This document shows, in pieces, positions 16,510-26,900 of a stretch of 64,000 nt of DNA. Location: assembly GCF_011299555.1 (NCBI RefSeq), contig NZ_CP049857.1:2356001-2420000 (forward strand), in the 5' to 3' direction. The notes beneath the pieces were generated by a model. The model saw nothing but the letters and a program-made list of their open reading frames with translations. It ran no database searches and was not told the origin of the DNA. The stretch's first letter is position 1. The number at the start of each line of letters is the position of its first letter. The translations under genes and the position numbers were made by a program. This stretch comes from Dysgonomonas sp. HDW5A. Lineage in GTDB: Bacteria; Bacteroidota; Bacteroidia; Bacteroidales; Dysgonomonadaceae.

Positions 16510-16545
16510 CAGGGAGCCTAAGACAAGAGGCGACAAAAGCAAGAC

Positions 16546-16585
16546 AAGCCCTTCATATTCAGTGAATATGAGGGGCTTTTTCTAT
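16546..16585 (+). terminator. Terminator downstream of tRNA-Asp
   Basis: AAGCCC-TT-CATATTCA pairs with TGAATATG-AG-GGGCTT around one base and is followed by TTTTTCT, a strong intrinsic terminator. Confidence 0.8.
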
Positions 16586-16647
16586 TTATATTGTCTGAGT
16601 AAAAAGACAAGAAAAAGCCAAAAAACGACAAAGTAAGTAACCCAAAG

Positions 16648-16707
16648 TGTACCCCCTTTCTAAAAAACATACAAGGGGTACAGCAAATCGGAAAACAGGG
16701 GGTACAG
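16648..16707. repeat. GGGGTACA repeats, integrase arm-site-like
   Basis: TGTACCCCC (16648), GGGGTACAG (16675) and GGGGGTACAG (16698) are three copies of one short motif, the first inverted, between the tRNA and the integrase remnant. Short repeated motifs here are typical of arm-type binding sites of tyrosine integrases. The remainder of 16510-16807 holds no gene. Confidence 0.45.
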
Positions 16708-16807
16708 TTTGTCCGAAATTGGCAGAGAGTAGTCCTTATTTGGCAGGGTGTATAAAGCTCATTTTGAAATAGTTCAAAGTAATTTTGCAACATTAAAAAA
16801 TGAGTTT

Positions 16808-17115
16808 ATGAAAAGTACATTTCGCATTCTTTTCTACGTGAAGAGAGACAAACAAAAATCAGATGGCACACTTCCAATTATGTGCCGAATCACTATCGAC
16901 GGACAACCAAGCCGTTTTAATACCAAAATGAGTATCAATCCCAAGATATGGGATGCAAAAACAGCAGTTGCTATCGGAAAATCAAACGAAGCAATTGAAG
17001 TTAATGCCTTATTGAATGAGATTAAAACAAGCATTCACAATGTCTATCATGATTTACAGACAAAGGAAAATAATGTAAATGCAGAAAGAGTAAAGAACAT
17101 TTTTCTCGGCATTGA
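16808..17115 (+). pseudogene. Truncated tyrosine integrase (N-terminal arm-binding part only)
   Basis: From the ATG at 16808 the protein reads MKSTFRILFYVKRDKQKSDG, with MCRITIDGQPSRFNTKMSIN and PKIWDAK. This is the N-terminal arm-DNA-binding domain of Bacteroidetes tyrosine integrases, followed by the start of the SAM-like domain. After about 100 residues the sequence runs into the end of the IS21-family element. The catalytic domain is missing from the window: the sequence beyond the other IS end does not continue it. The gene is therefore dead. Its position beside tRNA-Asp suggests it once integrated a mobile element there. Confidence 0.75.
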
Positions 17116-17345
17116 TGGAAAAAACGGTAAAATAGACCCCTTAAAAACGGAGGAAAGTGCCCCCCTAAAGTTATGTGTTCAAAACAGTCAAAAGTTATCG
17201 TCGGTTTCAGGGTCTTGAAGTTGCAGATTTTGCCCGAGTTAAACTTTTCTTTCTTTTCTTAGTTTTCCTGTTTTTAGGTCCACTTAAGTTTTTACAAACT
17301 TAGTAATAAGTCTCTATATTTAGATAGGACCTACTACTGTTTTAA

Positions 17346-18101
17346 TTATAGATAGCTATTTTCATTCTTCGATTTTCTTTTTCTGATTGATTCTCCAATT
17401 AATTCTACTCTTAGTGAGTCATGTACCAGGCGATCGAGTATGGCATCTGCTACAGTTTTTTCTCCTATGGCATCATACCAATCTTTAACAGGTACTTGTG
17501 AGGTTATCATTGTTGATTTTTTCTGATGCCGATCCTCTATAATATCCATCATTATACCTCTGGACTGAGAGTCAAAGGCTTGCATTGCAAAATCATCAAG
17601 GATTAGAAGATCCACCCTTTCGATACGTTTAAATTCATTTAGTATAGTCCCTTTTACTTTGGCTATCTTTAAGCTGCTCATCAATTTAGCGGTATTGGCA
17701 TAAAAGACCTTATATCCATCTTGGCAGGCTTTGTTTCCTAGTGCAGTAGCCAGATAGCTTTTTCCTGTCCCGGTGGGTCCTGTAATAAAGATATTCTTGT
17801 TGTCTTTGATAAAATCCAAGCCCGCCAAGCGTTCTACCTGATTACGATCCAAGCCTCTTTCGAAGCTATAATCAATCTCTTCCAAGAAAGCAGTGTACCG
17901 AAACGCTGCCAGCTTGGTTGCTCTTTTGATGGCACGATTGCGACGATTATCCCATTCACTGGATACCAAATGGAAGATAAATTGATCTTGTGTCATCTGC
18001 TCTTTTAAAGTGTTCTCTAAAGAAGTTTTAAAAGCATCGTGCATCCCTAAGAAACGCATCTGACGCAGTTTCTCTAATGTTTGATTGTTCATGTTGTTCA
18101 T
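17346..18101 (-). CDS. istB: IS21-family helper ATPase IstB
   Basis: A 251-residue DnaA/DnaC-like AAA+ ATPase that assists the IstA transposase in target selection and insertion. Walker A ITGPTGTGKSY is at residues 107-116 and Walker B LLILDDF at about 161-167. A sensor-type segment (TMITSQVPV) and a basic C-terminus follow. The N-terminal helical region (LEKLRQMRFLGMHDAF) is the standard IstB start. Length is normal and the frame is intact. It lies 26 bases downstream of istA and is surely co-transcribed with it. Confidence 0.93.
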   Translation of the reverse strand: MNNMNNQTLEKLRQMRFLGMHDAFKTSLENTLKEQMTQDQFIFHLVSSEWDNRRNRAIKRATKLAAFRYTAFLEEIDYSFERGLDRNQVERLAGLDFIKDNKNIFITGPTGTGKSYLATALGNKACQDGYKVFYANTAKLMSSLKIAKVKGTILNEFKRIERVDLLILDDFAMQAFDSQSRGIMMDIIEDRHQKKSTMITSQVPVKDWYDAIGEKTVADAILDRLVHDSLRVELIGESIRKRKSKNENSYL

Positions 18102-18127
18102 TGTTTTTTAATAATTAATTTGTTTGT

Positions 18128-19672
18128 CTATTTATAATAATCTTTGCCTCTGATATTTTCATGTTCGGGTATATCCACTGTTTCTTCAGGTACTTCTACA
18201 AACTCAGATTTAGTTTTAAGGATATCCTGGATCTCGTTATAACTGTATCTGTCATAACTCTCAGCCAATCGGCAGGCTGCCGTCAAACGAGCCGCTCCGA
18301 CCTTCCTGGCCAATAAAAGGATACCCGAACAACTCTTGTTAGCCTGATCCACATAGCGTTTCTTTTCCATCACTTTACGGATGTAACGCTCCACATCCTC
18401 ATGGATGTCGGCTGCTTCTTTGATAAATACTTCAGGGGACCATTCCAATACGGCTTTATGTTTGGGATGCAGATGATCTGTATTGGTGGTATGCTTAAAC
18501 TGCAAACGACTGCGGGTATGAGATGCCACAAGGCTATAGCCGTCAAAGATATGCACATCATCCGCTGAGTAAGAGAGCTTAAGCCTTTTACCGATATACG
18601 TGTGAGGTACACTGTAATAATGGATATCCTCACTCAAGCGGATATAACCATCTTTACCTACGGTAGCCATCGCGTGTTTTTTAATCTGATAGCGGATTGG
18701 ATTCAATGGTCCTAAGGATTCTTTTTCAATCTCTTCAAAATAGGAACGACGAGAGTAGTTCCGATTAGTCAACAGATTATTGTTATGCAGGTCTAAAGCA
18801 GACAGGATAGCTGCATTTAAACTCTTTAGATCAGGGCAATGAAGATGACTGGTGCGAGTGTAAATATCCTTATAGGTTAGTTTAACGGCATTCTCCACAG
18901 GAGCTTTGTCTCGGGGTTTACGAACACGAGCGGGGAACACTGTGACTCCATAATGTTCAGCAAAACGCTCAAACTCTTCATTCAAGATAGATTCATGGCG
19001 AGAAGCTTTGGTTACAGCAGCTTTTAGATTGTCAGGAACAACAGCTTGAGGAACACCTCCATAAAAATAAAAACTGTTCTCACAGGCAGAGATAAAATCT
19101 TCTTTGCTCTGCCCTGATACTGCTTCCACATAAGTCAACAAGCTACAACCCAAGATTGCCACAAATACATCCACCTCACGAGGGGATTCACCATGAGGAT
19201 AAATCCAAAGCTTATCTCCTGTATAATCTACAAACATTTTATCCCCTGCTTTATGTTCCATACGCATAGAGGGGTTATTAATCATTCGATAACGTTGAAC
19301 TGAGATGCGAAACTGAGTTAAGCCATACCCATCGGGGTGTTCTTTGATATACTTTTGCCATTGCTGCATCGTAGTCATCCCTTTACGACCAAGGTCCTTA
19401 CTGATGCTCGGAAGAAGAGACTCCAGTGTATCCCGACGTGGGTTAGGCATACCGGGAGCATCTGTAATACAAAATAACGCGTGAAGTTCCGTATCACTCT
19501 TAGACACAAAATCATCAAAACTAATCTTTAAAGAGTTCCATTTATGGATATACTTCTTAACAGTATTGCGGGAGGTGCGAGCCATTACGGCAATAGTTTT
19601 AAGACCCATATGGTCCTCATACAAACGGATAATCGTTCTTAATTTGGTCATTGTTATAAATTTGTTGGGCAT
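18128..19672 (-). CDS. istA: IS21-family transposase IstA
   Basis: A 514-residue DDE transposase. It has an N-terminal helix-turn-helix (about residues 22-45, TIAVMARTSRNTVKKYIHKW), then an RNase-H-like core with D149 (FVDYTGD), D214 (VPDNLKAA) and E260 (DKAPVENAV), and a C-terminal beta-barrel/dimerisation region. All three acidic residues and the frame are intact, so the element could still move. A second ATG at 19651 (MTKLRTI) is an alternative start. Confidence 0.93.
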   Translation of the reverse strand: MPNKFITMTKLRTIIRLYEDHMGLKTIAVMARTSRNTVKKYIHKWNSLKISFDDFVSKSDTELHALFCITDAPGMPNPRRDTLESLLPSISKDLGRKGMTTMQQWQKYIKEHPDGYGLTQFRISVQRYRMINNPSMRMEHKAGDKMFVDYTGDKLWIYPHGESPREVDVFVAILGCSLLTYVEAVSGQSKEDFISACENSFYFYGGVPQAVVPDNLKAAVTKASRHESILNEEFERFAEHYGVTVFPARVRKPRDKAPVENAVKLTYKDIYTRTSHLHCPDLKSLNAAILSALDLHNNNLLTNRNYSRRSYFEEIEKESLGPLNPIRYQIKKHAMATVGKDGYIRLSEDIHYYSVPHTYIGKRLKLSYSADDVHIFDGYSLVASHTRSRLQFKHTTNTDHLHPKHKAVLEWSPEVFIKEAADIHEDVERYIRKVMEKKRYVDQANKSCSGILLLARKVGAARLTAACRLAESYDRYSYNEIQDILKTKSEFVEVPEETVDIPEHENIRGKDYYK

Positions 19673-19926
19673 AATATTAGATCGCTTTTAGTTAGTCTGA
19701 ACATCAAACTAACTAAATCAAAGCCCATCAATAACAAGAACTTTAAAACTATTTTAAGAACACAATCACAGGGGTCACTTTCCTCTGGCTTTAAGGGGTC
19801 ATTTTCAAGCGTTTTAGGGTGGTCAATTTCACCCGTTTTTCGCTGCTCACTTTCCTCCGTTTTTAAGGGGTCATTTTATCCGTTTTTTCCATTAAATAAA
19901 ACAATTTGTAGTTGTTTTATTATTTA

Positions 19927-20490
19927 TCATTTTTCAAGAAACCATTCGCCAAGTTCTTTGCGGGCATCAGCTAATTTTCCTTCCCAATGTTTTACCGAAT
20001 TTTGACCTATGAGATCTGTTACATATTTAACAGCAATAAACGGAATATTATATTCCTTACAGACGATGGCTTGTGCAAATGCTTCCATATCTACTACGTC
20101 ACCATACACCGATTCAGCTTCAGTAACAAAACTGTCTCCCGTATTACATGTTCCCGAGTTACTATTGGCTAGCAAGTCTTCAAAGATTTTGGTTTTAGCC
20201 ACTAGTGGAGTAAAATCAATTTCGTATTCAACGCCCGGAAGATTTATTGAATGAAAATCTCGATCGATAAACCGTTGACAAATAAATATATCTCCGATAT
20301 TATGAGTAAGTGTTCCTGCTGTTCCCATATTTAAGACTAAATCGGGCTTTTCCTTGTAAATAGCCTCAGTTAGTTTCATTGCGGCTTTAGCTTTTCCAAT
20401 ACCTGTGAGGGCATATATCATCTCACAACCTTTAAGTGTAACAGGAATAAACTCATCCTTAACAGCATATGTAAGTAAAACTTTTTTCAT
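19927..20490 (-). CDS. Nucleosidase, MTA/SAH nucleosidase family
   Basis: A 187-residue nucleoside-phosphorylase-fold enzyme that likely cleaves 5'-methylthioadenosine or S-adenosylhomocysteine (or a related nucleoside) to adenine. Features fitting the family are the active-site glutamate E13, NMGTAGTL at about 54-61, TGDSFV at 117-122, the substrate-ribose motif VVDMEAFA (132-139) and the catalytic Asp D159 in KYVTDLIGQ. At 187 residues it is shorter than classical Pfs (about 230), as seen in Bacteroidetes homologues. Its stop codon lies only 35 bases from the IS21 end, so its downstream flank was probably altered by the insertion. Confidence 0.82.
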   Translation of the reverse strand: MKKVLLTYAVKDEFIPVTLKGCEMIYALTGIGKAKAAMKLTEAIYKEKPDLVLNMGTAGTLTHNIGDIFICQRFIDRDFHSINLPGVEYEIDFTPLVAKTKIFEDLLANSNSGTCNTGDSFVTEAESVYGDVVDMEAFAQAIVCKEYNIPFIAVKYVTDLIGQNSVKHWEGKLADARKELGEWFLEK

Positions 20491-20594
20491 ATTAATTCAA
20501 ATAAATAAGAAGTAAAGGTATTAATTTCTCCAACAGTATAACTTTGTATCCTTAAAATAGCAAGAATTGTAAAGAGAGAAATACTGATATAAAG

Positions 20595-20602
20595 TATATT
20601 TG
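20595..20602 (+). promoter_or_regulatory. Putative -7 element at the AraC/GyrI gene
   Basis: TATATTTG lies only 6 bases before the ATG at 20609. If used, the transcript would be almost leaderless; coincidence cannot be excluded. Confidence 0.25.
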
Positions 20603-20608
20603 CCTGTT

Positions 20609-21556
20609 ATGATAACAAAAGAGAAAAGCAGACAAGAATATCAGGCAAGAATTAATCGGGTAATGGATTATATTGAAAAGCATATCGATCAGCCTATCGA
20701 TCTAACTACTCTGGCTGATGTTGCACATTTTTCAGCCTTCCATTTTCACCGCATGTTTACTTTCTTGGTAGGTGAGACTCCCAATACTTTTCTGTTAAGA
20801 ATACGGGTTGAAAAAGCGGCTTATTTATTGAGAGGGTATAAGGAGCTTTCAATTAGTGAAGTAGCTTATTCCTGTGGGTTTAATAATGTATCTTCGTTTA
20901 GTCGTACATTTAAAAAATACTTTGGTGTTAATGCTAAATACTTTCGGGAAACAGAAAAAGGTGTCTTTGCAAAGGATGGGCTGTTTTATAGCAAGAACGG
21001 TCAATTACTGAGCAAGAATGGTCAAAAAAACTTGGGTATAAATGCTCAATTTTGCAGTGTCGAATTTAAAAACTTAATTATTATGAACACTCAAATTGAA
21101 GTAAAAGAAATGCCCGAAATGAAAGTGATCTATTGTCGTCACACAGGACAATTTCACTTAATCTACAAAGCGTATGAGAAATTGATGAAATGGGCAGCCC
21201 CACGGAATTTATTGAATTTTCCGGAAACCAAATCTCTGACAGTTTATCATGATGATCCATCTGTAACTGAAATCGAAAAAGTACGTCAGGATGCTTGTAT
21301 AACCGTTAACGAAGATGTAAAAGTGGATGGTGAAATAGGTAAAATGACTGTAGAAGGAGGTAAATATGTTGTGGGACGTTTCGAAATAAACGAAACTGAG
21401 TTTCAGGAAGCCTGGAATACGATGTGTATGTGGTTTACCGAAAGCGGCTATCAGCAAGGAGATGGTAATACGTATGAATTATACTATAATGATCATACAC
21501 AACATCCGGAGAAAAAGCATATTCTGGATATTTGTATTCCAGTAAAAGTGTTGTAA
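20609..21556 (+). CDS. AraC-family regulator with GyrI-like effector-binding domain
   Basis: A 315-residue regulator of the SoxS/Rob-like architecture. The first 105 residues form the double helix-turn-helix DNA-binding region (YIEKHIDQPIDLTTLADVAH, ISEVAYSCGFNNVSSFSRTF). After a short linker with a SKNGQ repeat, about residues 155-315 form the GyrI-like / AraC effector-binding domain (IEVKEMPEMKVIYCRHTGQF, closing HILDICIPVKVL). Such domains bind small cationic or hydrophobic molecules. The start at 20609 avoids a weak TTG at 20600. It is divergent from the nucleosidase gene, with its own terminator downstream. Confidence 0.92.
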   Translation: MITKEKSRQEYQARINRVMDYIEKHIDQPIDLTTLADVAHFSAFHFHRMFTFLVGETPNTFLLRIRVEKAAYLLRGYKELSISEVAYSCGFNNVSSFSRTFKKYFGVNAKYFRETEKGVFAKDGLFYSKNGQLLSKNGQKNLGINAQFCSVEFKNLIIMNTQIEVKEMPEMKVIYCRHTGQFHLIYKAYEKLMKWAAPRNLLNFPETKSLTVYHDDPSVTEIEKVRQDACITVNEDVKVDGEIGKMTVEGGKYVVGRFEINETEFQEAWNTMCMWFTESGYQQGDGNTYELYYNDHTQHPEKKHILDICIPVKVL

Positions 21557-21590
21557 ACACTTGATGTTTTCGATAAAAAATTAGTACGGA

Positions 21591-21631
21591 AAAATGCTTT
21601 TAGCTTGTTTAATCATAGCTAAAAGCATTTT
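21591..21631 (+). terminator. Terminator after the AraC/GyrI gene
   Basis: A perfect 15-bp stem, AAAATGCTTTTAGCT with AGCTAAAAGCATTTT, around an 11-base loop. Confidence 0.8.
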
Positions 21632-21682
21632 CAATTAGAATGAGAGGCAACTTAATTCTTTTTTTGTACATTTATAGTATAT

Positions 21683-21776
21683 AAGTAAAAGAAAATATTT
21701 AATGGCACATTTCAAAAGCAGAACAACCTATCGCTGTTTTGCTTGCCAAAGCAATAAATAGTTCTGCTAACTTAAT
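21683..21776 (+). repeat. Intergenic repeat family, copy 4
   Basis: A 94-bp member: it starts AAGTAAAAGAAAATATTTAA and ends AATAAATAGTTCTGCTAACT. The termini match copy 1 and the copy at 28244 shares the region after the start (AATATTTAATGGCACATTT versus AGTATTTAATGTCACATTT). It lies directly before the pyridoxamine kinase gene. Confidence 0.6.
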
Positions 21777-21796
21777 GGAACCAGATAGATTAAAAG

Positions 21797-22621
21797 ATGA
21801 AAGATAAGATACTGTCAATTCAAAGTAAAGTAGTATATGGATATGTGGGAAATAATATTGCAGAACTGGCTATACAATTGCATGGGTTGGATGTAATTTC
21901 TTTTCCGACAGTTTATTTATCTGCACATACGGGACACAGACCCATTCATGGAAAAGCTGTTTCGAAAGATTTATTTGATGATCTGATCGCCGGAATCGAA
22001 GCTATTGATGTTCTGGATACTACTTCCTGTGTGGTTACAGGCTATATTGGCTCAGAAGAAATTTTACTTTCGTCGTCTGAATTTATACAACGTATAAAGA
22101 AAACATTCCCTCATAAATTATATATCTGCGATCCTGTGATGGGTGATATCAGTACAGGTCTTTATGTGCCTGATGCGGTAGCCGGACAGTTGATTTCTAC
22201 TTTAATACCTTATTGTGATATACTGACACCTAATCAGTTTGAGCTCGAATATATCCTTAAACATAAGGTTAATACGATTGCTGGAATAATTGATTTAGTA
22301 AAATCAAACCCAATATTGAGTAAAAAGACTATTGTTGCCACAGGCTGCTATCTGGAAGATACTCCCGAGGGACAGATCGAAACAATTATTATACGAGGAG
22401 AAGATACGGAACGAATTTACTCTCAAAATATAGATATTGATGCGGTAGGAACGGGAGACCTTTTTACTGCAATCTTTGCTTCTCAATTAACTAAAGGTAA
22501 AGATCTGGTGTCGGCTGCAACAAAAGCTTCATCAACAATAAGTGAGGTGCTGGCTTACATCACTCGAAGAGGTCTCGATGAAATGAATGCCGAATGTTTA
22601 CTAAGATATATAAGAGAGTAA
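21797..22621 (+). CDS. pdxY: Pyridoxamine/pyridoxal kinase (PdxY-like)
   Basis: A 274-residue ribokinase-fold kinase that phosphorylates pyridoxal/pyridoxamine in vitamin B6 salvage. The N-terminal ILSIQSKVVYGYVGN is the typical PdxY/PdxK start, FPTVYLSAHTGH the substrate loop, YICDPVMGD the conserved central motif, DILTPNQFELEYI the family signature, and AVGTGDLFTA (about 216-225) the anion hole with the catalytic Asp. Length is usual. It stands alone between a repeat element and the converging efflux operon. Confidence 0.9.
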   Translation: MKDKILSIQSKVVYGYVGNNIAELAIQLHGLDVISFPTVYLSAHTGHRPIHGKAVSKDLFDDLIAGIEAIDVLDTTSCVVTGYIGSEEILLSSSEFIQRIKKTFPHKLYICDPVMGDISTGLYVPDAVAGQLISTLIPYCDILTPNQFELEYILKHKVNTIAGIIDLVKSNPILSKKTIVATGCYLEDTPEGQIETIIIRGEDTERIYSQNIDIDAVGTGDLFTAIFASQLTKGKDLVSAATKASSTISEVLAYITRRGLDEMNAECLLRYIRE

Positions 22622-22643
22622 TACCATAAAAAGCTTTATGATC

Positions 22644-23960
22644 TTAATATATGTATGATAATATATTTCCACTGATTTGGATCAGCGATATTTCACAAAG
22701 TTTCGTATTGTATTGAGCCTGAACAAGTCGATCTTCGGCTTCTAGCAAGCTGTTTTGAGCTTCCCGTAATTCGATTCCTGAAAGATCGCCTAACTTATAC
22801 CGCTCAAGAGCAATCTCATAATTGTCATGAGCTGTTTGAAGATTCTCTTTTTCGAGATTCGTTAATTCCATATTGTTCTGATAAGCCATCCACATTTTCG
22901 ACAAATCTGTTCTCAGAGACAATTCTACTTGTTGATATTGAAGTTCTTTCGTTTGAACCTCTATTTTCGCATTTTTCCGTTTTCGTTCCCGGTTAAAACC
23001 ATCAAAAATATTAAACCCTAGGGTAAGACCATAGTTGAATCCCATATTTTTTTGACGATCAACAGAGCCTATTTCATACATATTTTGAGTAAACCCATAC
23101 CCTGCATTTACTTTCAAATAAGGGAAGTATTGACTTTGAATAGCTTTCAGGTCGAGGACGCTGATATTTTTGTCTCTTTTATATAATTGAAGGAACACAT
23201 TCGAAACTTGGAGGTTTTGCCAGATATCATCCCTGTTTAGTAGCGAATTAAATTCGATGATTGAATCTGTTATGTATAGCGGTTCTTCTACATTATCCAT
23301 CGCCATTAATTGATTGATCTGGACGCGTGAAGTAAATATAACCTCATTTTGTTTGATAAGCATAGAACTATCAGCATTGAAGTCTACCTTCGCTTGTTGT
23401 AATTCGAGACGAGACCCTGCACCAATACTATAACGAGCTTCTACTATCCTTAATCTTTCTCTGGATAATTTAACCGCATACCTAAGGTTATCTAATCTTA
23501 TTTTCTGCTGGATATAGTTATAATACTCATTAGATATATTCAGTACGAAATTCTCAATTGCAAGACGTGTATTCAGTTCTCCGATCTGTTGAAGTTCTTT
23601 TAGACGACCGTAATTGGCCTGAATGTTGAATCCGTCAAAAACAGTCCAATCCAGATTAATTCCCGCATTTAATGCCTGATTATGTACTCCGTTGTTTTTG
23701 GTTATATCACCCGATGTTAAACGTTGCTCGGTATTATTGATTGTTCCCGAATATCCGCTGTTCAAATTCAAATATGGCAAATATCCCGCATTACCGATAG
23801 TCCGATTATTGTCGGCTACCTGTTCATCATTTCTGGTTATTCTTATTTCATAATTACGCTCTAGTCCAATTTCGATACAGCGTTTCAGATCAACCCTATC
23901 TTGTGCTGAAATAAAATAAGGAAGTGTCAGTAAAAATATAATAATATGATGTTTCTTCAT
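22644..23960 (-). CDS. TolC-family outer-membrane efflux protein
   Basis: A 438-residue outer-membrane channel of a tripartite efflux pump. It has a signal peptide (MKKHHIIIFLLTLPYFISAQ) and two repeats of the long helical-hairpin domain (about 25-215 and 245-430), with typical LRYAVKLSRERLRIVEARYS, LELQQAKVDF and LSGIELREAQNSLLEAEDRL. It is the last gene of the adaptor-pump-channel operon; its start lies 29 bases after the pump stop codon. Confidence 0.92.
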   Translation of the reverse strand: MKKHHIIIFLLTLPYFISAQDRVDLKRCIEIGLERNYEIRITRNDEQVADNNRTIGNAGYLPYLNLNSGYSGTINNTEQRLTSGDITKNNGVHNQALNAGINLDWTVFDGFNIQANYGRLKELQQIGELNTRLAIENFVLNISNEYYNYIQQKIRLDNLRYAVKLSRERLRIVEARYSIGAGSRLELQQAKVDFNADSSMLIKQNEVIFTSRVQINQLMAMDNVEEPLYITDSIIEFNSLLNRDDIWQNLQVSNVFLQLYKRDKNISVLDLKAIQSQYFPYLKVNAGYGFTQNMYEIGSVDRQKNMGFNYGLTLGFNIFDGFNRERKRKNAKIEVQTKELQYQQVELSLRTDLSKMWMAYQNNMELTNLEKENLQTAHDNYEIALERYKLGDLSGIELREAQNSLLEAEDRLVQAQYNTKLCEISLIQISGNILSYIY

Positions 23961-23989
23961 GATATTGCAAATTGAATTTTATCGAGATC

Positions 23990-26900
23990 TTACGATTTCT
24001 GTTCCTTTTGTTCTTTCTTTTGAGCCTTTTTTTCTCTGTCGGTAGATATATACAAATACATTACCGGTACAATAAATACTGTGAGAAATGTGGATATAGT
24101 CATCCCTCCGATTACGGCAATACCCATGGCAATCCGTCCGTTCGAACCTTCGGCAGTAGCCAACACTAGTGGTAATAGACCCAGTATAGTTGCAAAACTG
24201 GTCATTAAGATAGGACGGAGGCGTTGTACCGATGCCCCTTGAATAGCTTCAAGTCTGCTCATGCCTGTTTCCTGACGCTGATTAGCAAATTCAACTATAA
24301 GAATACCATTTTTAGCTACCAACCCGATAAGCATAATAATACCTATTTGGCTGAATATATTCATTGTTATTCCCCAGATGTACATAAATAGTAATGCACC
24401 CGCAATAGCTAGTGGGACGGTAAGCATAATAACCAAAGGATCTTTGAAGCTTTCGAACTGTGCTGCCAATATTAAGAAAATAAGTACAATAGCCAATAGA
24501 AAGGCAAACATCAAACTCGATGAGCTTTCCCTGAAATCTTTGGAGTCTCCTGCCAACGCTGTACGAAAACTCTCATCTAAAGTTGTCTTTGCGATACGAT
24601 CCATTTCATTCAAACCTTCGCCGATGGTAACTCCCGGAGCCAGTCCCGCAGATACGGTAGCTGAGTTAAAACGATTGTAACGATATAGTTGTGGTGGAGC
24701 TACACTTTCTTCCAGCTCAACAAGATTATCCAATTGAATCATATCCCCGTTTAGATTCTTGAGGTAGATAGATTTTAGATCCAATGGAGTGTTACGCTGT
24801 TGGCGGTTTATTTCGCCTAGTATCTGATACTGCTTACCATTCATATAGAAGTAGCCCATACGCTGACCACTCAAAGCATATTGTAGTGTTTGTCCGATAT
24901 CTCGTGTACTTACGCCTAGTAAGGCAGCCTTATCACGGTCTATCTTAATACGGGTTTCGGGTTTTGTAAATTTGAGGTTTACGTCAGCCATCTGGAATAA
25001 AGGACTCTCGTTTACCTTTTGCATAAATTGGGGAATGAACTCTTCCAGTTTTGCAATATTAGGCGCTTGCAAAACATATTGAATAGGCATACTGGTACGC
25101 CTGCCTCCAAAAGTCGATTGTTGCTGCACAAAGGCTCTGGCCTCTGTCTCTTTACGAAGTACAGGCGAAAGAGCGTCGGCTATCTGCATTTGACTTCTCT
25201 CCCGATCTTTTATATCAGGCAATACAACTGTTATATTTCCGCCGCCGCTTCTAACCCGCATTATATTCGAAAGTCTTTCGGGTGCTATGGAATCTACGGT
25301 TTGAGATACTTTTTCGATATAATCTCTGTAAAATTCATAGGTTGCACCTTCAGGACCACTTACCCGTATCGATATTTGCGACCGATCTTCCAAAGGAGCC
25401 ATCTCCGATGGTATATTTTTAGCAAGAAAGACGATTCCGATAAATGTCACTATTATAATAGGCCATACAAGTAATCTGTGTGTAAGAAAGTAATGTAGTC
25501 CTTTACTGTATACTGAATTCAATCCTTTGAAAAAAGGGTCGGTAACTCGGTAAAACCATCCGGGTTTATCGTTTCTTTTTAGAAGCTTGGTTGCCAGCAT
25601 AGGTGTGAAGGTTAATGCTACGAACGAAGATATAAGAACCGAACCGGCTATAACCATACTGAATTCACGGAATAAACGTCCTGTCATACCTTCGAGAAAT
25701 ACGATAGGGAAGAATACGGCAACTAAAGTTATGGTGGTTGAGATTACAGCAAAAAGTATTTCTTTTGAACCTTCTATCCCTGCCTCTAAGGGAGACATTC
25801 CCTCTTCAATCTTCAAATAGATATTCTCCGTGACTACAATGGCATCGTCTACAACAAGTCCTACAGCCAAAACAACGGCCAACATTGATAGTACATTGAT
25901 AGAATATCCGGCAACGTACATAACGAAGAAAGCACCAATCAATGAAATAGGAATCACCACACAAGGCACTAGCGTAACACGCCAATCGCGTAGGAAAAGA
26001 AATATAATAAGTACTACGAGCAGGAATGCTATGTAAATAGTTTCTTCCACTTCAAAAATAGAAGTTCGAATAAACTTGGTATTATCAAAAGCAATGCCTA
26101 ATTGTACATCATTGGGTAAATCTTTTTGCATTTGTTCCAACCGGATCATTGTTTCATCCGAGATCTCGATTTGATTGGCTCCGGGCTGAGGGATTATAAC
26201 GACACTCACCATTGGGATGCCGTTCTTTTTCATAATATTCCTTGGGTTTTCGGTTCCCAATTCGGCATTTCCGATATTCCCAAAACGAACAACATTGTAG
26301 TTATCTTCTTTTACAACCAGACTGTTGAACTCTTCGGGAGTCTCCATCAATCCAAGTGTACGGATAGAGAGTTCTATCTTGTCGCCCTCTATACTTCCCG
26401 ATGGTAGTTCTACATTTTCTTTGTCAATGGCACTCTTTACATCCATAGGAGTAATACCATAGGCAGCCATTTTTACAGGGTCGAGCCATAAACGCATCGA
26501 GTAACGATGTTGTCCCCATATTTCGACAGCACTCACATTCGGTATAGTTTGTAAACGTTCTTTTATGGTAAGTTCGGCAATTTCGCTCAGTTCCAATAAT
26601 GACCGTTTGGCACTTTGAACAGTAATCTGGATAATCGGATTTGCATCAGCATCAGCTTTCGATACAGTCGGAGGGTCACAGTCGCGAGGTAAATATCTTT
26701 GTGCTCTTGATACTTTGTCGCGCACATCATTGGCGGCCGTTTCAAGGTCTACACTCAACTCAAATTCAACAGTAATGTTGCTAGAGCCTTGGCTACTGCT
26801 ACTTACTAGTGAACGGATACCGGGAATACCATTGATGTTTTGCTCCAATGGTTCGGTTATCTGGCTTTCTATGATTTCGGCATTTGCCCCCGGATAAGAT

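Larger units (their letters stand above)
17116..19891 (-). mobile_element. IS21-family insertion sequence
   Basis: The element carries istA and istB in the usual order (both on the minus strand). Its ends contain a 25-bp perfect inverted repeat, GACCCCTTAAAAACGG plus the adjoining AGGAAAGTG, at 17135-17159 and 19848-19872. Matching TGGAAAAAACGG lies outside it at 17116 and 19891, so I set the ends there. The istA-proximal end has several further copies of an AAAACG-GAAA-TGACC motif (19770-19880), the multiple transposase-binding sites characteristic of IS21. I see no target duplication (flanks CATTGA and TTAAAT), which fits a deletion next to one end after insertion. Confidence 0.8.
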
